This document shows, one piece after another, positions 39,582 through 47,973 of a stretch of DNA of 64,000 nucleotides. Made by a program: the position numbers and the translations under genes. This stretch comes from Pseudomonas putida (GTDB lineage: Bacteria > Pseudomonadota > Gammaproteobacteria > Pseudomonadales > Pseudomonadaceae), in assembly GCF_016406145.1 (NCBI RefSeq), contig NZ_CP066306.1:5270001-5334000 (forward strand), written 5' to 3'. Positions within the stretch are counted from its first letter, which is position 1. Each line of letters starts with the position of its first letter. Under the pieces are notes generated by a model. The model was not told the origin of the DNA. It worked only from the letters and a program-made list of their open reading frames with translations, and searched no databases.

Positions 39582-42500
39582 ATGCCGCCAATGCCGGCCA
39601 TTCTGTTGCTGCTCCTGATCCTGTGGAACACAACGGCCGGCGCCCTGACCCTGACAGACGAGGAAAAAACCTGGCTCACTGCCCACCCGCAGTTGAAGCT
39701 GGGCGTCGACGCCTCCTGGCCACCGTTCGAATTTCGTGACCAGGAAGGCCGGTACCAGGGATTGGCCGCCGATTACATCGCCATGCTCCAGGACCGTCTG
39801 GGCGTGGCATTCAAGCCGGTCGAACCCAGCACCTGGACCGAGGTACTTGAACAGGCGCGCGAAAGCCGCATCGACCTTTTACCCGGCGTCATGTCAACCC
39901 CCGAACGCCAAGGCTACCTGGCTTTCACGCGCCCTTATCTGGACTTCCCCATCGTCATCCTGGCCCATGAAGGCGGCCAGCAACCCCGCACACTGAAGGA
40001 CCTGTACGGCCTGAAAATCGCTGTGGTGGAGAATTACGCTCCACACGAACTGCTGCGTACCCACCATCCAGATCTCAACCTGGTCGCCATGCCCAATGTC
40101 AGCTCGACCTTGCAGGCACTGGCCACCGATGAGGTGGATGCCGTAGTCGGTGATCTCGCCTCGAGCATCTGGAGCCTGCGCCAGCTCAAGCTGGACGGCC
40201 TTTATGTCAGCGGCGAAACGCCCTATCGCTATCAGCTGGCCATGGCCGCACCGCGCGACAAGAAGGTTCTGGTCGGCATCCTCGACAAGGTCATGGCCGA
40301 CATGTCGACTGACGAGATCAGGCAGATCCAGCAACGCTGGGTCGGCAATGTGGTCGATCAACGCACCTTCTGGCACGACATGCTCATGTACGGCCTGCCC
40401 GGCGTCCTTTTGCTGATCGCCATCCTGGCCGTGGTGATCCGCATCAACCGCCGCCTCAGCTCGGAAATATCCAGGCGCATCGCACTGGAACAGGAACTGC
40501 GCAGCAGCGAGTACCACTATCGTGGGCTGATCGAAAGCCTCTCAGCCATCGCCTGGGAAGCTGACGCCAATGATTTCACCTATAGCTACGTCTCACCCCA
40601 TGCCGAAGACCTGCTTGGCTACCCCTTGCACGAATGGCTCAAACCAGGCTTCTGGCGCACCATTTTGCACCCGGAGGATGCACTCTGGGCCCAAGCCTAC
40701 TGCGAAAGCGAAACAGCAGCCGGGCGCGACCATAGCCTCGATTACAGGGTGATGCGTGCCGATGGCCATTCACTCTGGGTACGTAATATCGTCAGCATGA
40801 TCGAGCATGGCCACCGCCCGGTGATGCGCGGCCTGATGATCGACATCAGCGAAACCAAGCGTACCGAAGACGCCTTGCGCCTGTCGGAGCAGAAGTTCGC
40901 TTCGGTATTCCAGCAATGCCCCGACATCCTGTTGATTGCACGCCACAGTGATGGGTGCCTGCTAGAGGTCAACGAAGCTTTCGAGGAGCAGATCGGTCTG
41001 ACCCCGGGTCAAGTAGTGGGCCGCACCGCCACAGAGCTGAACCTGTGGGGCGCCCAAGGCGCCGGGCCCTTGTTGCTCGAGCGCCTGCACCAAGGAGGTA
41101 TCCGCAACCTGGAAATGAGCTTCCGGCGCAGCAATGGCGAATTATTCACAGGCCTGACCTCTGCCGAAACCTTCGAGCTGGATGGAACGCTGGCCTTCGT
41201 AGTCGCGGTTCGCGACATCAGCCAGCTGAAAGAAACCCAGCAGCAACTGCAAACCTCCGAAGAGAAATTTGCCAAAGCCTTCCACGCGTCTCCGGACGGC
41301 CTGCTGCTGTCGCGCCAGAGCGATGGCTTGCTAATCGAGGTCAACGAGGGTTTCTGCAGACTGACCGGCTACGACCTCGACCCTGCCCTGGACCAGACGT
41401 CTTTCGACCTGGGTATCTGGGTCGACCTCAATGAACGTAAACGCCTGATCGCTCAACTCGCCCGCGATGGTTTCGTGCGTGATTTCAGCTGCCATATCCG
41501 CCGCAGCGACGGGCAGATTCGCCTTTGCGAGCTGTCCGCACGGCCACTGCCGATTGCCGGCGTCGACTGCATGCTGACCATCGCCCGCGACATCACCGAG
41601 CGCCATCTGATGCAGGAAAAACTGCAACTGGCCGCCACCGTGTTCGAAAACACCGCCGAAGGCGTTCTGATCACCGATATCGACCAGCGCATCAGCGCGG
41701 TAAACCGTGCGTTCAGCGAAATCACCGGCTACAACGAGACCGAAGCCCTGGGCCAGACCCCGCGCCTGCTTGCCTCCGGCCAGCATGACAGCGCCTTCTA
41801 CGCCGCCATGTGGCATCAGCTAACAGCCGAAGGCCATTGGCAGGGCGAGATCTACAACAAACGCAAAAATGGCGAACTTTACCCGGGCTGGCTGACTATC
41901 AGCGCTGTGCGCAATAGCGACCGCGAGATCACCCACTTTGTCGCCGTGTTCGCCGACATTTCCAGCCTCAAGCACGCTCAGGCCAAACTCGACTACCAGG
42001 CTCACCACGACCCGCTCACCGGCCTGCCCAACCGGGCGCTGTTCGAGAACCGCCTGCAGGCCGCGCTCATCTGCCCGCAAGCCTCCAACCGCCAAGGCGC
42101 GGTGCTGTTCCTTGACCTTGATCGCTTCAAGCACATCAACGACAGCCTTGGCCATCCGGTCGGCGACCTGCTACTCAAGGGCATCGCCCAGCGTCTCAAG
42201 GAGCAAGTGCGCGACGTCGATACCGTGGCGCGCCTGGGTGGCGACGAGTTCATCATCCTGCTGCCCGGCCTGCACAAACCCAGTGACGCCAGCGCCATCG
42301 CCAACAAACTGCTGTCATGCTTCAGCGCCCCCTTCCAGGCAGGCGAACACGAGTTTTTCACCAGCGCGAGTATCGGCATCAGTCTCTATCCCCAGGACGG
42401 TACCGACGTCGCCACGCTGATCCGCAACGCCGACGCCGCCATGTACCGCTCCAAGGCCAAAGGCCGCAACCGGGTCGAAGCCTACACCCGTGACCTCACC

Positions 42501-43325
42501 GCCCAGGCCAGCGAACGTATTGCCCTGGAGCACGAGCTGCGCCGCGCCATAGAACGCAACGAAATGAGCCTGTGCTACCAGCCCAAGTTCAGTCTCAAGA
42601 CCCAGACCCTGGTTGGCGCCGAAGCACTGATACGTTGGAGCCACCCCGCCTTCGGCGAGGTGCCGCCAGAGCACTTCATCCACCTTGCCGAAGAGAATGG
42701 CACCATCCTGCAGCTCGGCGACTGGGTACTGGAGCAGGCCTGCCGGCAGATGCACCACTGGAAGAAGCACTACCAGGCCTTCGGCCCGCTGTCGATAAAC
42801 CTCGCCGGTGCGCAGCTGCGCCATCATGGCCTGGCCAAGCGCATCGAGCAGTTGCTCAAGACCTACCAACTGAAGGCGGGCGACCTGCAGCTGGAAATTA
42901 CCGAAAACTTCATCATGAGCCAGGCCGAAGAAGCCTTGGCCGTGCTGCACCAGCTAAAGCAACTGGGTGTGCAATTGGCGATCGATGATTTCGGCACCGG
43001 ATACTCATCCCTGAGCTACCTCAAGCGCCTGCCACTGGACATCCTCAAGATCGACAAGTCGTTCATCCGCGGTTTGCCGGACGACCCGCACGATGCAGCC
43101 ATCGCCCGCGCCATCATCGCGCTGGGGCGCAGCATGCAGTTGACCATCATTGCCGAAGGGGTGGAGAACCAGGCGCAGCAGCGGTTCCTGGCTGCCGAAG
43201 GTTGTGAACAGATCCAGGGCTATATCGTCAGCCTGCCGCTGCCACCAGATGATTTTGCAGCGGCGTTTCTTCGCATAGCACTAACCGATCTTTCGGATGG
43301 CACGCTTTCGAAACCCTCGTTATAA
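39582..43325 (+). CDS. rmcA: Bifunctional c-di-GMP protein: periplasmic binding domain, PAS repeats, GGDEF and EAL (RmcA-like)
   Basis: A 1247-residue protein at the locus of P. aeruginosa PA0575 (RmcA, a redox-linked c-di-GMP modulator). Start at 39582 (MPPMPAILLLL). Order: signal segment 1-20, SBP_bac_3-like periplasmic domain about 25-260, membrane helix 268-288, four PAS-type repeats (about 305-430, 435-555, 560-680, 685-800), GGDEF domain with intact GGDEF at 886-890 and an upstream RDVD inhibitory site, then EAL domain with EAL at 1014-1016 and DDFGTGYSSLSYL. Both catalytic motifs look intact, so it could make or break c-di-GMP; in RmcA phosphodiesterase activity dominates. It stands alone after the rpoD terminator. 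Confidence 0.9.
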   Translation: MPPMPAILLLLLILWNTTAGALTLTDEEKTWLTAHPQLKLGVDASWPPFEFRDQEGRYQGLAADYIAMLQDRLGVAFKPVEPSTWTEVLEQARESRIDLLPGVMSTPERQGYLAFTRPYLDFPIVILAHEGGQQPRTLKDLYGLKIAVVENYAPHELLRTHHPDLNLVAMPNVSSTLQALATDEVDAVVGDLASSIWSLRQLKLDGLYVSGETPYRYQLAMAAPRDKKVLVGILDKVMADMSTDEIRQIQQRWVGNVVDQRTFWHDMLMYGLPGVLLLIAILAVVIRINRRLSSEISRRIALEQELRSSEYHYRGLIESLSAIAWEADANDFTYSYVSPHAEDLLGYPLHEWLKPGFWRTILHPEDALWAQAYCESETAAGRDHSLDYRVMRADGHSLWVRNIVSMIEHGHRPVMRGLMIDISETKRTEDALRLSEQKFASVFQQCPDILLIARHSDGCLLEVNEAFEEQIGLTPGQVVGRTATELNLWGAQGAGPLLLERLHQGGIRNLEMSFRRSNGELFTGLTSAETFELDGTLAFVVAVRDISQLKETQQQLQTSEEKFAKAFHASPDGLLLSRQSDGLLIEVNEGFCRLTGYDLDPALDQTSFDLGIWVDLNERKRLIAQLARDGFVRDFSCHIRRSDGQIRLCELSARPLPIAGVDCMLTIARDITERHLMQEKLQLAATVFENTAEGVLITDIDQRISAVNRAFSEITGYNETEALGQTPRLLASGQHDSAFYAAMWHQLTAEGHWQGEIYNKRKNGELYPGWLTISAVRNSDREITHFVAVFADISSLKHAQAKLDYQAHHDPLTGLPNRALFENRLQAALICPQASNRQGAVLFLDLDRFKHINDSLGHPVGDLLLKGIAQRLKEQVRDVDTVARLGGDEFIILLPGLHKPSDASAIANKLLSCFSAPFQAGEHEFFTSASIGISLYPQDGTDVATLIRNADAAMYRSKAKGRNRVEAYTRDLTAQASERIALEHELRRAIERNEMSLCYQPKFSLKTQTLVGAEALIRWSHPAFGEVPPEHFIHLAEENGTILQLGDWVLEQACRQMHHWKKHYQAFGPLSINLAGAQLRHHGLAKRIEQLLKTYQLKAGDLQLEITENFIMSQAEEALAVLHQLKQLGVQLAIDDFGTGYSSLSYLKRLPLDILKIDKSFIRGLPDDPHDAAIARAIIALGRSMQLTIIAEGVENQAQQRFLAAEGCEQIQGYIVSLPLPPDDFAAAFLRIALTDLSDGTLSKPSL

Positions 43326-43326
43326 T
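43297..43326 (+). promoter_or_regulatory. Candidate promoter of the CAU tRNA gene, inside the end of the upstream CDS
   Basis: ATGGCA (43297-43302), 18-bp spacer, perfect TATAAT (43321-43326) overlapping the rmcA stop codon, then a GC-rich CCGGGCAC discriminator 16 bp before the tRNA. Confidence 0.6.
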
Positions 43327-43341
43327 CCGGGCACTTACTGA

Positions 43342-43418
43342 GGGCCTATAGCTCAGTTGGTTAGAGCAGAGGACTCATAATCCTTTGGTCCACGGTTCGA
43401 GTCCGTGTGGGCCCACCA
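43342..43418 (+). tRNA. tRNA with CAU anticodon (elongator Met, or Ile2 read after lysidine modification)
   Basis: A 77-nt cloverleaf with encoded CCA: acceptor GGGCCTA / TGGGCCC (one T-G pair), D-stem GCTC/GAGC, anticodon stem GAGGA/TCCTT around CTCATAA, T-arm CACGG-TTCGAGT-CCGTG, discriminator A. The anticodon is CAT. The homologous locus in P. aeruginosa is annotated Met. However, C4-G69 and C5-G68 in the acceptor stem are the TilS-favoured pairs of tRNA-Ile2, so Ile(CAU) is a real alternative. Confidence 0.93.
43395..43410 (+). repeat. Left copy of 16-bp direct repeat (attL-like) in the tRNA 3' half
   Basis: GTTCGAGTCCGTGTGG within the T-arm and acceptor of the tRNA, repeated exactly at 44873-44888. 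The two copies bracket a 1.48-kb segment with the fic gene. Confidence 0.7.
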
Positions 43419-43423
43419 CCTTC

Positions 43424-43448
43424 AAAACCGCGCATTGCGCGGTTTTTT
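43424..43448 (+). terminator. Intrinsic terminator after the tRNA
   Basis: AAAACCGCGC-ATT-GCGCGGTTTT plus further T residues, 5 bp past the tRNA CCA end. Perfect 10-bp stem. The remaining gap to the Fic operators (43449-43594) shows no gene; it is AT-richer than its surroundings. Confidence 0.85.
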
Positions 43449-43594
43449 CATGTCTGCAGGAAAACAACCGACCCTGCGGCCTAAAAGTAAAAATCCCCAA
43501 GATCGTCGCTTGCCTGCAGAGGAAGAACGCCTCCCGCCGCTGACAACACCACCACAAAAGATGCTTATATTCTGAGTTCCTGACACTAGTGGAG

Positions 43595-43625
43595 TTGGAC
43601 AGGGAGCCGAATAGCCGGCATTATC
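43595..43625 (+). promoter_or_regulatory. Candidate fic promoter
   Basis: TTGGAC (43595-43600), 18-bp spacer, CATTAT (43619-43624). The -10 overlaps the first operator palindrome, so a bound repressor would block it. Moderate consensus match. Confidence 0.4.
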
Positions 43626-43665
43626 GGCTCACCAAATGAGCCGAATAAGCTCGTTAATCGGCTCA
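43603..43665. promoter_or_regulatory. Two 29-bp palindromic operators upstream of fic
   Basis: Four copies of TGAGCCGA(A/T)TAA in alternating orientation: pair 1 GGAGCCGAATAG / TTATCGGCTCA (43603-43631), pair 2 TGAGCCGAATAA / TTAATCGGCTCA (43637-43665). Centre-to-centre spacing is 34 bp. The second pair ends 17 bp before the fic ATG. The arrangement suggests cooperative binding by a dimeric regulator, possibly Fic's own winged-helix domain. Confidence 0.7.
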
Positions 43666-43682
43666 AAAAAGAGCACCCCTCC

Positions 43683-44822
43683 ATGAATGAACCGCTCTGG
43701 ATCTGGCAGCACCCCAACTGGGCGCACTTTAGCTGGCAAGCCGATGCACTTGCCCCGCTGCTGCGCGCTTGCAGCCAGGCTCAGGGTCGCTTGCTCGGGA
43801 TGCTGGGAGCTGTAAGTAGTGACACGCAAGTGCAGAGCAGCCTGGATGCCCTACTGCAGAATATCGTCACTTCATCCGCCATCGAGTGTGAGCAGCTGAA
43901 TGTCGGCTCGGTGCGCTCGTCGCTGGCGCGGCGCCTGGGGCTGAACGAGGAAGGTCGCACCACCTCTCGATCCGAAGGCCTGGCGCAACTGCTGCTCGAT
44001 GCCACCCGCGCCTATCAGCAGCCGCTCGTTCTGCAGCGGCTGTTCGCCTGGCATGCTTGGCTGTTCCCCAGCGATGACCACTTGATGGCCCGCCCGCTAC
44101 GCGTCGGCATGCTGCGCGGCGAAGAGCCCATGCAGGTAGTTTCCGGTCGTCTCGAGCGCCCTACCGTACATTTCGAGGCCCCACCTCGCGCCGGGCTGGA
44201 AGCGCAACTGGACGACTTCTTTGCCTGGTTCCAGAGCAGCCGCAGCGATGCGAGCCTCGACCCATTCTTGCGTGCCGGCATTGCGCACTTCTGGTTCGTT
44301 ACCCTGCACCCATTCGATGACGGCAATGGTCGTCTTACACGCGCCATCACCGACCTGGCTTTGGCTCAGGGCGAACAGCACGCTATCCGCTTTTACGCCA
44401 TGTCGGCTAGCATCCTCGACGATCGTGCCGGCTATTACCGCATCCTGGAGGCCAGCCAGAAGGGCACGCTGGATATCACCGCCTGGCTGCAATGGTTCCT
44501 CGCAACGCTGCTCAAGAGTCTGGAGCAAGCCCTTGCTCGTATAGACCGCGTGCTGGCCAAGGCGCGCTTCTGGCAGGCTCACCGCAGCCAAGCTTTATCT
44601 GCCGAGCAGATCAAAGTGCTTAACCGCCTGCTCGATGGCGGCGAGAGAGGTTTCGAGAACGGCATCAGCGCCGCGCAATACCAGGCCGTGGCCAAGGTCT
44701 CGAAAGCCACCGCCACGCGCCACCTGAGCGATCTTGTCGAGAAGGGCTGCCTTGCCCGACTGCCCGGCGGCGGGCGCAGCACGCGCTACCAGCTACAGCA
44801 CCCGGAAAACGCTCAAGGCTGA
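43683..44822 (+). CDS. Fic-domain protein with N-terminal DUF4172 and C-terminal winged helix
   Basis: A 379-residue, probably cytoplasmic AMP-transferase-type Fic protein. The DUF4172 region opens WIWQHPNWAHFSWQ (about 6-90). The Fic core has the complete motif HPFDDGNGRLTR (209-220) with catalytic His209. The self-inhibitory motif, (S/T)xxxE(G/N) in the family, reads SSAIEC (64-69): Glu68 is kept but the last position is Cys. A winged-helix-like tail (about 310-375, ISAAQYQAVAKVSKATATRHLSDLVEKG) suggests DNA binding. No good ribosome site precedes the ATG. There is no cognate antitoxin or target next to it. It sits alone between a tRNA and a repeat of its 3' end, which indicates horizontal acquisition. 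The target is unknown. Confidence 0.85.
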   Translation: MNEPLWIWQHPNWAHFSWQADALAPLLRACSQAQGRLLGMLGAVSSDTQVQSSLDALLQNIVTSSAIECEQLNVGSVRSSLARRLGLNEEGRTTSRSEGLAQLLLDATRAYQQPLVLQRLFAWHAWLFPSDDHLMARPLRVGMLRGEEPMQVVSGRLERPTVHFEAPPRAGLEAQLDDFFAWFQSSRSDASLDPFLRAGIAHFWFVTLHPFDDGNGRLTRAITDLALAQGEQHAIRFYAMSASILDDRAGYYRILEASQKGTLDITAWLQWFLATLLKSLEQALARIDRVLAKARFWQAHRSQALSAEQIKVLNRLLDGGERGFENGISAAQYQAVAKVSKATATRHLSDLVEKGCLARLPGGGRSTRYQLQHPENAQG

Positions 44823-44872
44823 CCTCGCAGCGACAAAACAGCGCAACGCGACACGATCCTGCCATTACGCCA

Positions 44873-44888
44873 GTTCGAGTCCGTGTGG
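44873..44888 (+). repeat. Right copy of 16-bp direct repeat (attR-like)
   Basis: GTTCGAGTCCGTGTGG identical to 43395-43410 in the tRNA. The surrounding bases do not form a tRNA, so this is a fragment copy. A terminator follows 12 bp later, as one follows the intact tRNA. Confidence 0.7.
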
Positions 44889-44900
44889 ACATCCGATACA

Positions 44901-44928
44901 AGAAAGCCGCGCGATTGCGCGGCTTTCT
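44901..44928. terminator. Terminator after the right repeat
   Basis: AGAAAGCCGCGC-GATT-GCGCGGCTTTCT, perfect 12-bp stem. It could end fic transcription, or serve the convergent acetyltransferase gene on the other strand. Confidence 0.8.
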
Positions 44929-44960
44929 TCATTTTCAGGCTCTCAAGAATCCTGCCGTGT

Positions 44961-45500
44961 CTACATGTTCCGCTGGCGCGGGTTGTAGAAGGTGCTATCG
45001 GGAGGAATGTCCCGGGTCACAAGAGACATGGCCCCAATGACCACGTTGTTGCCGATGCTGATATGGTCAGCAACGATGCAGCTATTGGCACCGAGGCTGA
45101 CGTTCTCGCCTATGCACAGCGAGTAATGGTCCAGGCCAAGGGTCTTGATCCCGACCGAGCAATTCTGCCGTATGAAAAAGTTACGCCCGATGCTTGCGTG
45201 GCGGGTGATCACCACACCTGGCAGATGGGCGATACGAAGGCCGGGAGCTATTTGCGCGCCGATGTCGATGTCCACGGCGTACTTGAGGTTGAGCCGCTGC
45301 TGCATGCCGCGGGCATATCGCCTGCTCAGGCCGCCGCGACCATCGAGGTACTGCGCCAGGCGATAGGCGAAAAGAAAGCGCAGCTTGTTGTCCTTGCGCG
45401 CTCGACGCAGCACGTTGAAGAACAAGCTGATACGGCGTCCGGGCTTTTTCTTGTTGGAGACCTCCTGTCGCCAGCATTCCAGCAAGGTTTCGAAATTCAC
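44961..45500 (-). CDS. Serine acetyltransferase-like hexapeptide-repeat acyltransferase
   Basis: A 179-residue protein. A short helical N-terminus is followed by left-handed beta-helix repeats from about residue 75 (IDIGAQIAPGLRIAHLPGVVITRHASIGRNFFIRQNCSVG). It resembles the C-terminal half of CysE but lacks the full N-terminal domain of the 270-residue E. coli enzyme. The conserved His in IAHLPGVVI corresponds to the catalytic His of the family. Substrate is uncertain: serine, or a sugar or surface-polysaccharide acceptor. It stands alone, convergent with fic and divergent from the Lrp-type gene. Confidence 0.75.
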   Translation of the reverse strand: MNFETLLECWRQEVSNKKKPGRRISLFFNVLRRARKDNKLRFLFAYRLAQYLDGRGGLSRRYARGMQQRLNLKYAVDIDIGAQIAPGLRIAHLPGVVITRHASIGRNFFIRQNCSVGIKTLGLDHYSLCIGENVSLGANSCIVADHISIGNNVVIGAMSLVTRDIPPDSTFYNPRQRNM

Positions 45501-45624
45501 GACGTGGGCCCACTTGGATCAGCCACCCATGATGCCGCAATCAAGTCAGCCACGCATCAGCACTTTGTCTTGCCCTGGTCGCTGCAGCCTGGCTAGGCTT
45601 GCAAGCCCACTGTAGAGACTCGCC

Positions 45625-46086
45625 ATGTCGAATCCCCGCCAGATCGCCCTCGATGACATCGATCACCAACTGATCGCCCTGCTGCAGATCAATGCCCGCG
45701 AAAGCGTTGCCACCCTTGCCCGCCACCTGGGTATCGCTCGCACTACCGTCAACTCGCGCCTGGCGCGCCTGGAGAAGGGAAAAGTCATCACCGGATATGG
45801 CGTACGCCTGGGCCAGCGCCTGGCCGATGGTGGCTTGCAAGCCTATGTCGGGATCAAGGTGCAACCGCGCTCTGGCAAGGAGGTCGTGCGGCGCCTGGCT
45901 GCCATGGGGCAAGTGCAGCAATTGTGCGCGGTCAGCGGCGAGTTCGATTACGTAGCATGGCTGCGCAGCGATTCGCCAGAACAACTGGACCAGTTGCTGG
46001 ACCAGATTGGCAGCGTAGAAGGCGTGGAGAAGACCACCACCTCGATCATCCTCAGCAGCAAAGTGGACCGCGGCCAGCCCGTCTAA
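45625..46086 (+). CDS. Lrp/AsnC-family transcriptional regulator
   Basis: A 153-residue regulator with an N-terminal HTH (residues 7-60: DIDHQLIALLQINARESVATLARHLGIARTTVNSRLARLE) and a C-terminal ligand-binding RAM domain (about 70-145). It is in the same orientation as davBA and 190 bp upstream, so it is the obvious candidate to sense lysine or a related amino acid and control davBA. That link is inferred from position. Confidence 0.88.
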   Translation: MSNPRQIALDDIDHQLIALLQINARESVATLARHLGIARTTVNSRLARLEKGKVITGYGVRLGQRLADGGLQAYVGIKVQPRSGKEVVRRLAAMGQVQQLCAVSGEFDYVAWLRSDSPEQLDQLLDQIGSVEGVEKTTTSIILSSKVDRGQPV

Positions 46087-46107
46087 ATGGCAGCGGTGCA
46101 GCTGCCA

Positions 46108-46276
46108 AGCATCCATCGTCAAAAGTATTGATATACATGTCGTTATGACAAATAAAACGCCAATACGACGACGCTTTGCATCTTAATTACGAACACCCGT
46201 CGCCCTAAAATGACCACCAGGCATCTCCTATACTCAGGCTCCGCCCCTGCGCAGCCGCTCTGGCAAGGTCACTGCA
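46108..46276 (+). promoter_or_regulatory. davBA promoter region
   Basis: The 190-bp gap before davB contains an AT-rich block (46120-46195) unlike the flanking genes, with GTATTG (46124-46129 region) and CCAATAC (46158-46164 region) facing each other. A TATACT -10 candidate lies at 46229-46234. No clear -35 is visible, which fits an activator such as the neighbouring Lrp-type protein. Confidence 0.4.
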
Positions 46277-47959
46277 ATGAACAAGAAAAACCGCCACCCG
46301 GCCGACGGCAAGAAACCCATCACCATCTTCGGCCCGGACTTCCCGTTCGGCTTCGACGACTGGCTGGAACACCCAGCTGGTCTGGGCAGCATTCCGGCTG
46401 ATCGCCACGGTGAGGAAGTCGCTATCGTCGGTGCCGGCATCGCAGGCCTGGTGGCGGCCTACGAGCTGATGAAGCTGGGGCTCAAGCCTGTGGTGTATGA
46501 GGCCTCGAAAATGGGAGGCCGACTGCGCTCCCAGGCCTTCAATGGCACCGACGGGGTCATCGCCGAGCTCGGTGGCATGCGCTTTCCGGTGTCCTCCACC
46601 GCCTTCTACCACTATGTGGACAAGCTGGGCCTGGAAACCAAGCCCTTCCCCAACCCGCTGACACCGGCATCCGGCAGCACGGTGATCGACCTGGAAGGCC
46701 AGACCTACTACGCCGAAAAAGTCAGCGATTTGCCCAAACTGTTCCACGAGGTGGCCGATGCCTGGGCCGACGCGCTGGAAAGCGGCGCGCAGTTCGCCGA
46801 TATCCAGCAGGCGATCCGCGATCGCGATGTTCCGCGCCTCAAAGCGCTGTGGAACAAGCTGGTGCCGCTGTGGGACGACCGCACCTTCTACGACTTCGTC
46901 GCAACCTCGCGCTCGTTCGCCCAACTGAGCTTCCAGCACCGTGAGGTGTTCGGCCAGGTCGGCTTCGGCACAGGCGGCTGGGACTCGGACTTCCCCAACT
47001 CGATGCTGGAAATCTTCCGTGTGGTGATGACCAACTGCGACGACCACCAGCACCTGATCGTCGGCGGCGTGGAGCAGGTACCGCAAGGCATCTGGCGCCA
47101 TGTACCGGAGCGCTGCGCCCACTGGCCCGAGGGCACCAGCCTGAGCGCGCTGCATGGCGGCGCACCGCGCACCGGGGTAAAGCGCATCGCCCGCGCAGCC
47201 GACGGGCGCCTGGCCGTCACCGACAACTGGGGCGACACTCGCCACTACGGCGCCGTGCTCGCCACCTGCCAGAGCTGGTTGCTGACCACCCAGATCGACT
47301 GTGAAGAGTCACTGTTCTCGCAAAAGATGTGGATGGCCCTGGACCGCACCCGCTACATGCAGTCGTCGAAGACTTTCGTCATGGTCGATCGGCCGTTCTG
47401 GAAGGACAAAGACCCGCAAACCGGCCGCGACCTGATGAGCATGACCCTCACTGATCGGCTGACGCGCGGCACCTACCTGTTCGACAACGGCGACGACAAG
47501 CCAGGCGTGATCTGCCTGTCCTACGCCTGGATGAGCGACGCCCTGAAGATGCTCCCGCACCCAGTGGAAAAACGCGTGCAACTGGCCCTGGATGCACTGA
47601 AGAAGATCTACCCCAAGACCGATATCGCCGGGCATATCATCGGCGATCCGATCACCATTTCCTGGGAGGCCGACCCGCACTTCCTCGGTGCCTTCAAGGG
47701 CGCACTGCCTGGCCACTATCGCTACAACCAACGGATGTACGCGCACTTCATGCAGCAGGACATGCCAATGGAGCAGCGCGGGATGTTCATTGCCGGCGAT
47801 GACGTGTCCTGGACCCCGGCCTGGGTCGAGGGGGCAGTGCAGACTTCGCTGAATGCGGTGTGGGGTATCATGAACCACTTCGGTGGCCAGACCCATCCGG
47901 ACAACCCAGGCCCAGGCGACGTGTTCGACGAGATCGGGCCAATCGCCCTGGCAGACTGA
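46277..47959 (+). CDS. davB: L-lysine 2-monooxygenase DavB (flavin amine-oxidase family)
   Basis: Oxidatively decarboxylates L-lysine to 5-aminopentanamide, the first step of the aminovalerate route. It has 560 residues. The FAD-binding Rossmann motif is VAIVGAGIAGLVAAYELMKLG (about 50-70), followed by YEASKMGGRLRS, and the C-terminal FAD/substrate region reads FIAGDDVSWTPAWVEGAVQTSLNA. This family is often labelled tryptophan 2-monooxygenase; pairing with an amidase of the DavA type 14 bp downstream argues for lysine. The ATG follows GGCAAGGTCACTGCA. Confidence 0.9.
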   Translation: MNKKNRHPADGKKPITIFGPDFPFGFDDWLEHPAGLGSIPADRHGEEVAIVGAGIAGLVAAYELMKLGLKPVVYEASKMGGRLRSQAFNGTDGVIAELGGMRFPVSSTAFYHYVDKLGLETKPFPNPLTPASGSTVIDLEGQTYYAEKVSDLPKLFHEVADAWADALESGAQFADIQQAIRDRDVPRLKALWNKLVPLWDDRTFYDFVATSRSFAQLSFQHREVFGQVGFGTGGWDSDFPNSMLEIFRVVMTNCDDHQHLIVGGVEQVPQGIWRHVPERCAHWPEGTSLSALHGGAPRTGVKRIARAADGRLAVTDNWGDTRHYGAVLATCQSWLLTTQIDCEESLFSQKMWMALDRTRYMQSSKTFVMVDRPFWKDKDPQTGRDLMSMTLTDRLTRGTYLFDNGDDKPGVICLSYAWMSDALKMLPHPVEKRVQLALDALKKIYPKTDIAGHIIGDPITISWEADPHFLGAFKGALPGHYRYNQRMYAHFMQQDMPMEQRGMFIAGDDVSWTPAWVEGAVQTSLNAVWGIMNHFGGQTHPDNPGPGDVFDEIGPIALAD

Positions 47960-47973
47960 GACAAGGAGGCAGC

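Noticed and set aside
43342..44960. Prophage or integrase-carrying island at the tRNA
   Set aside because: Only the fic gene is present; no integrase, excisionase or phage gene was found in the segment.
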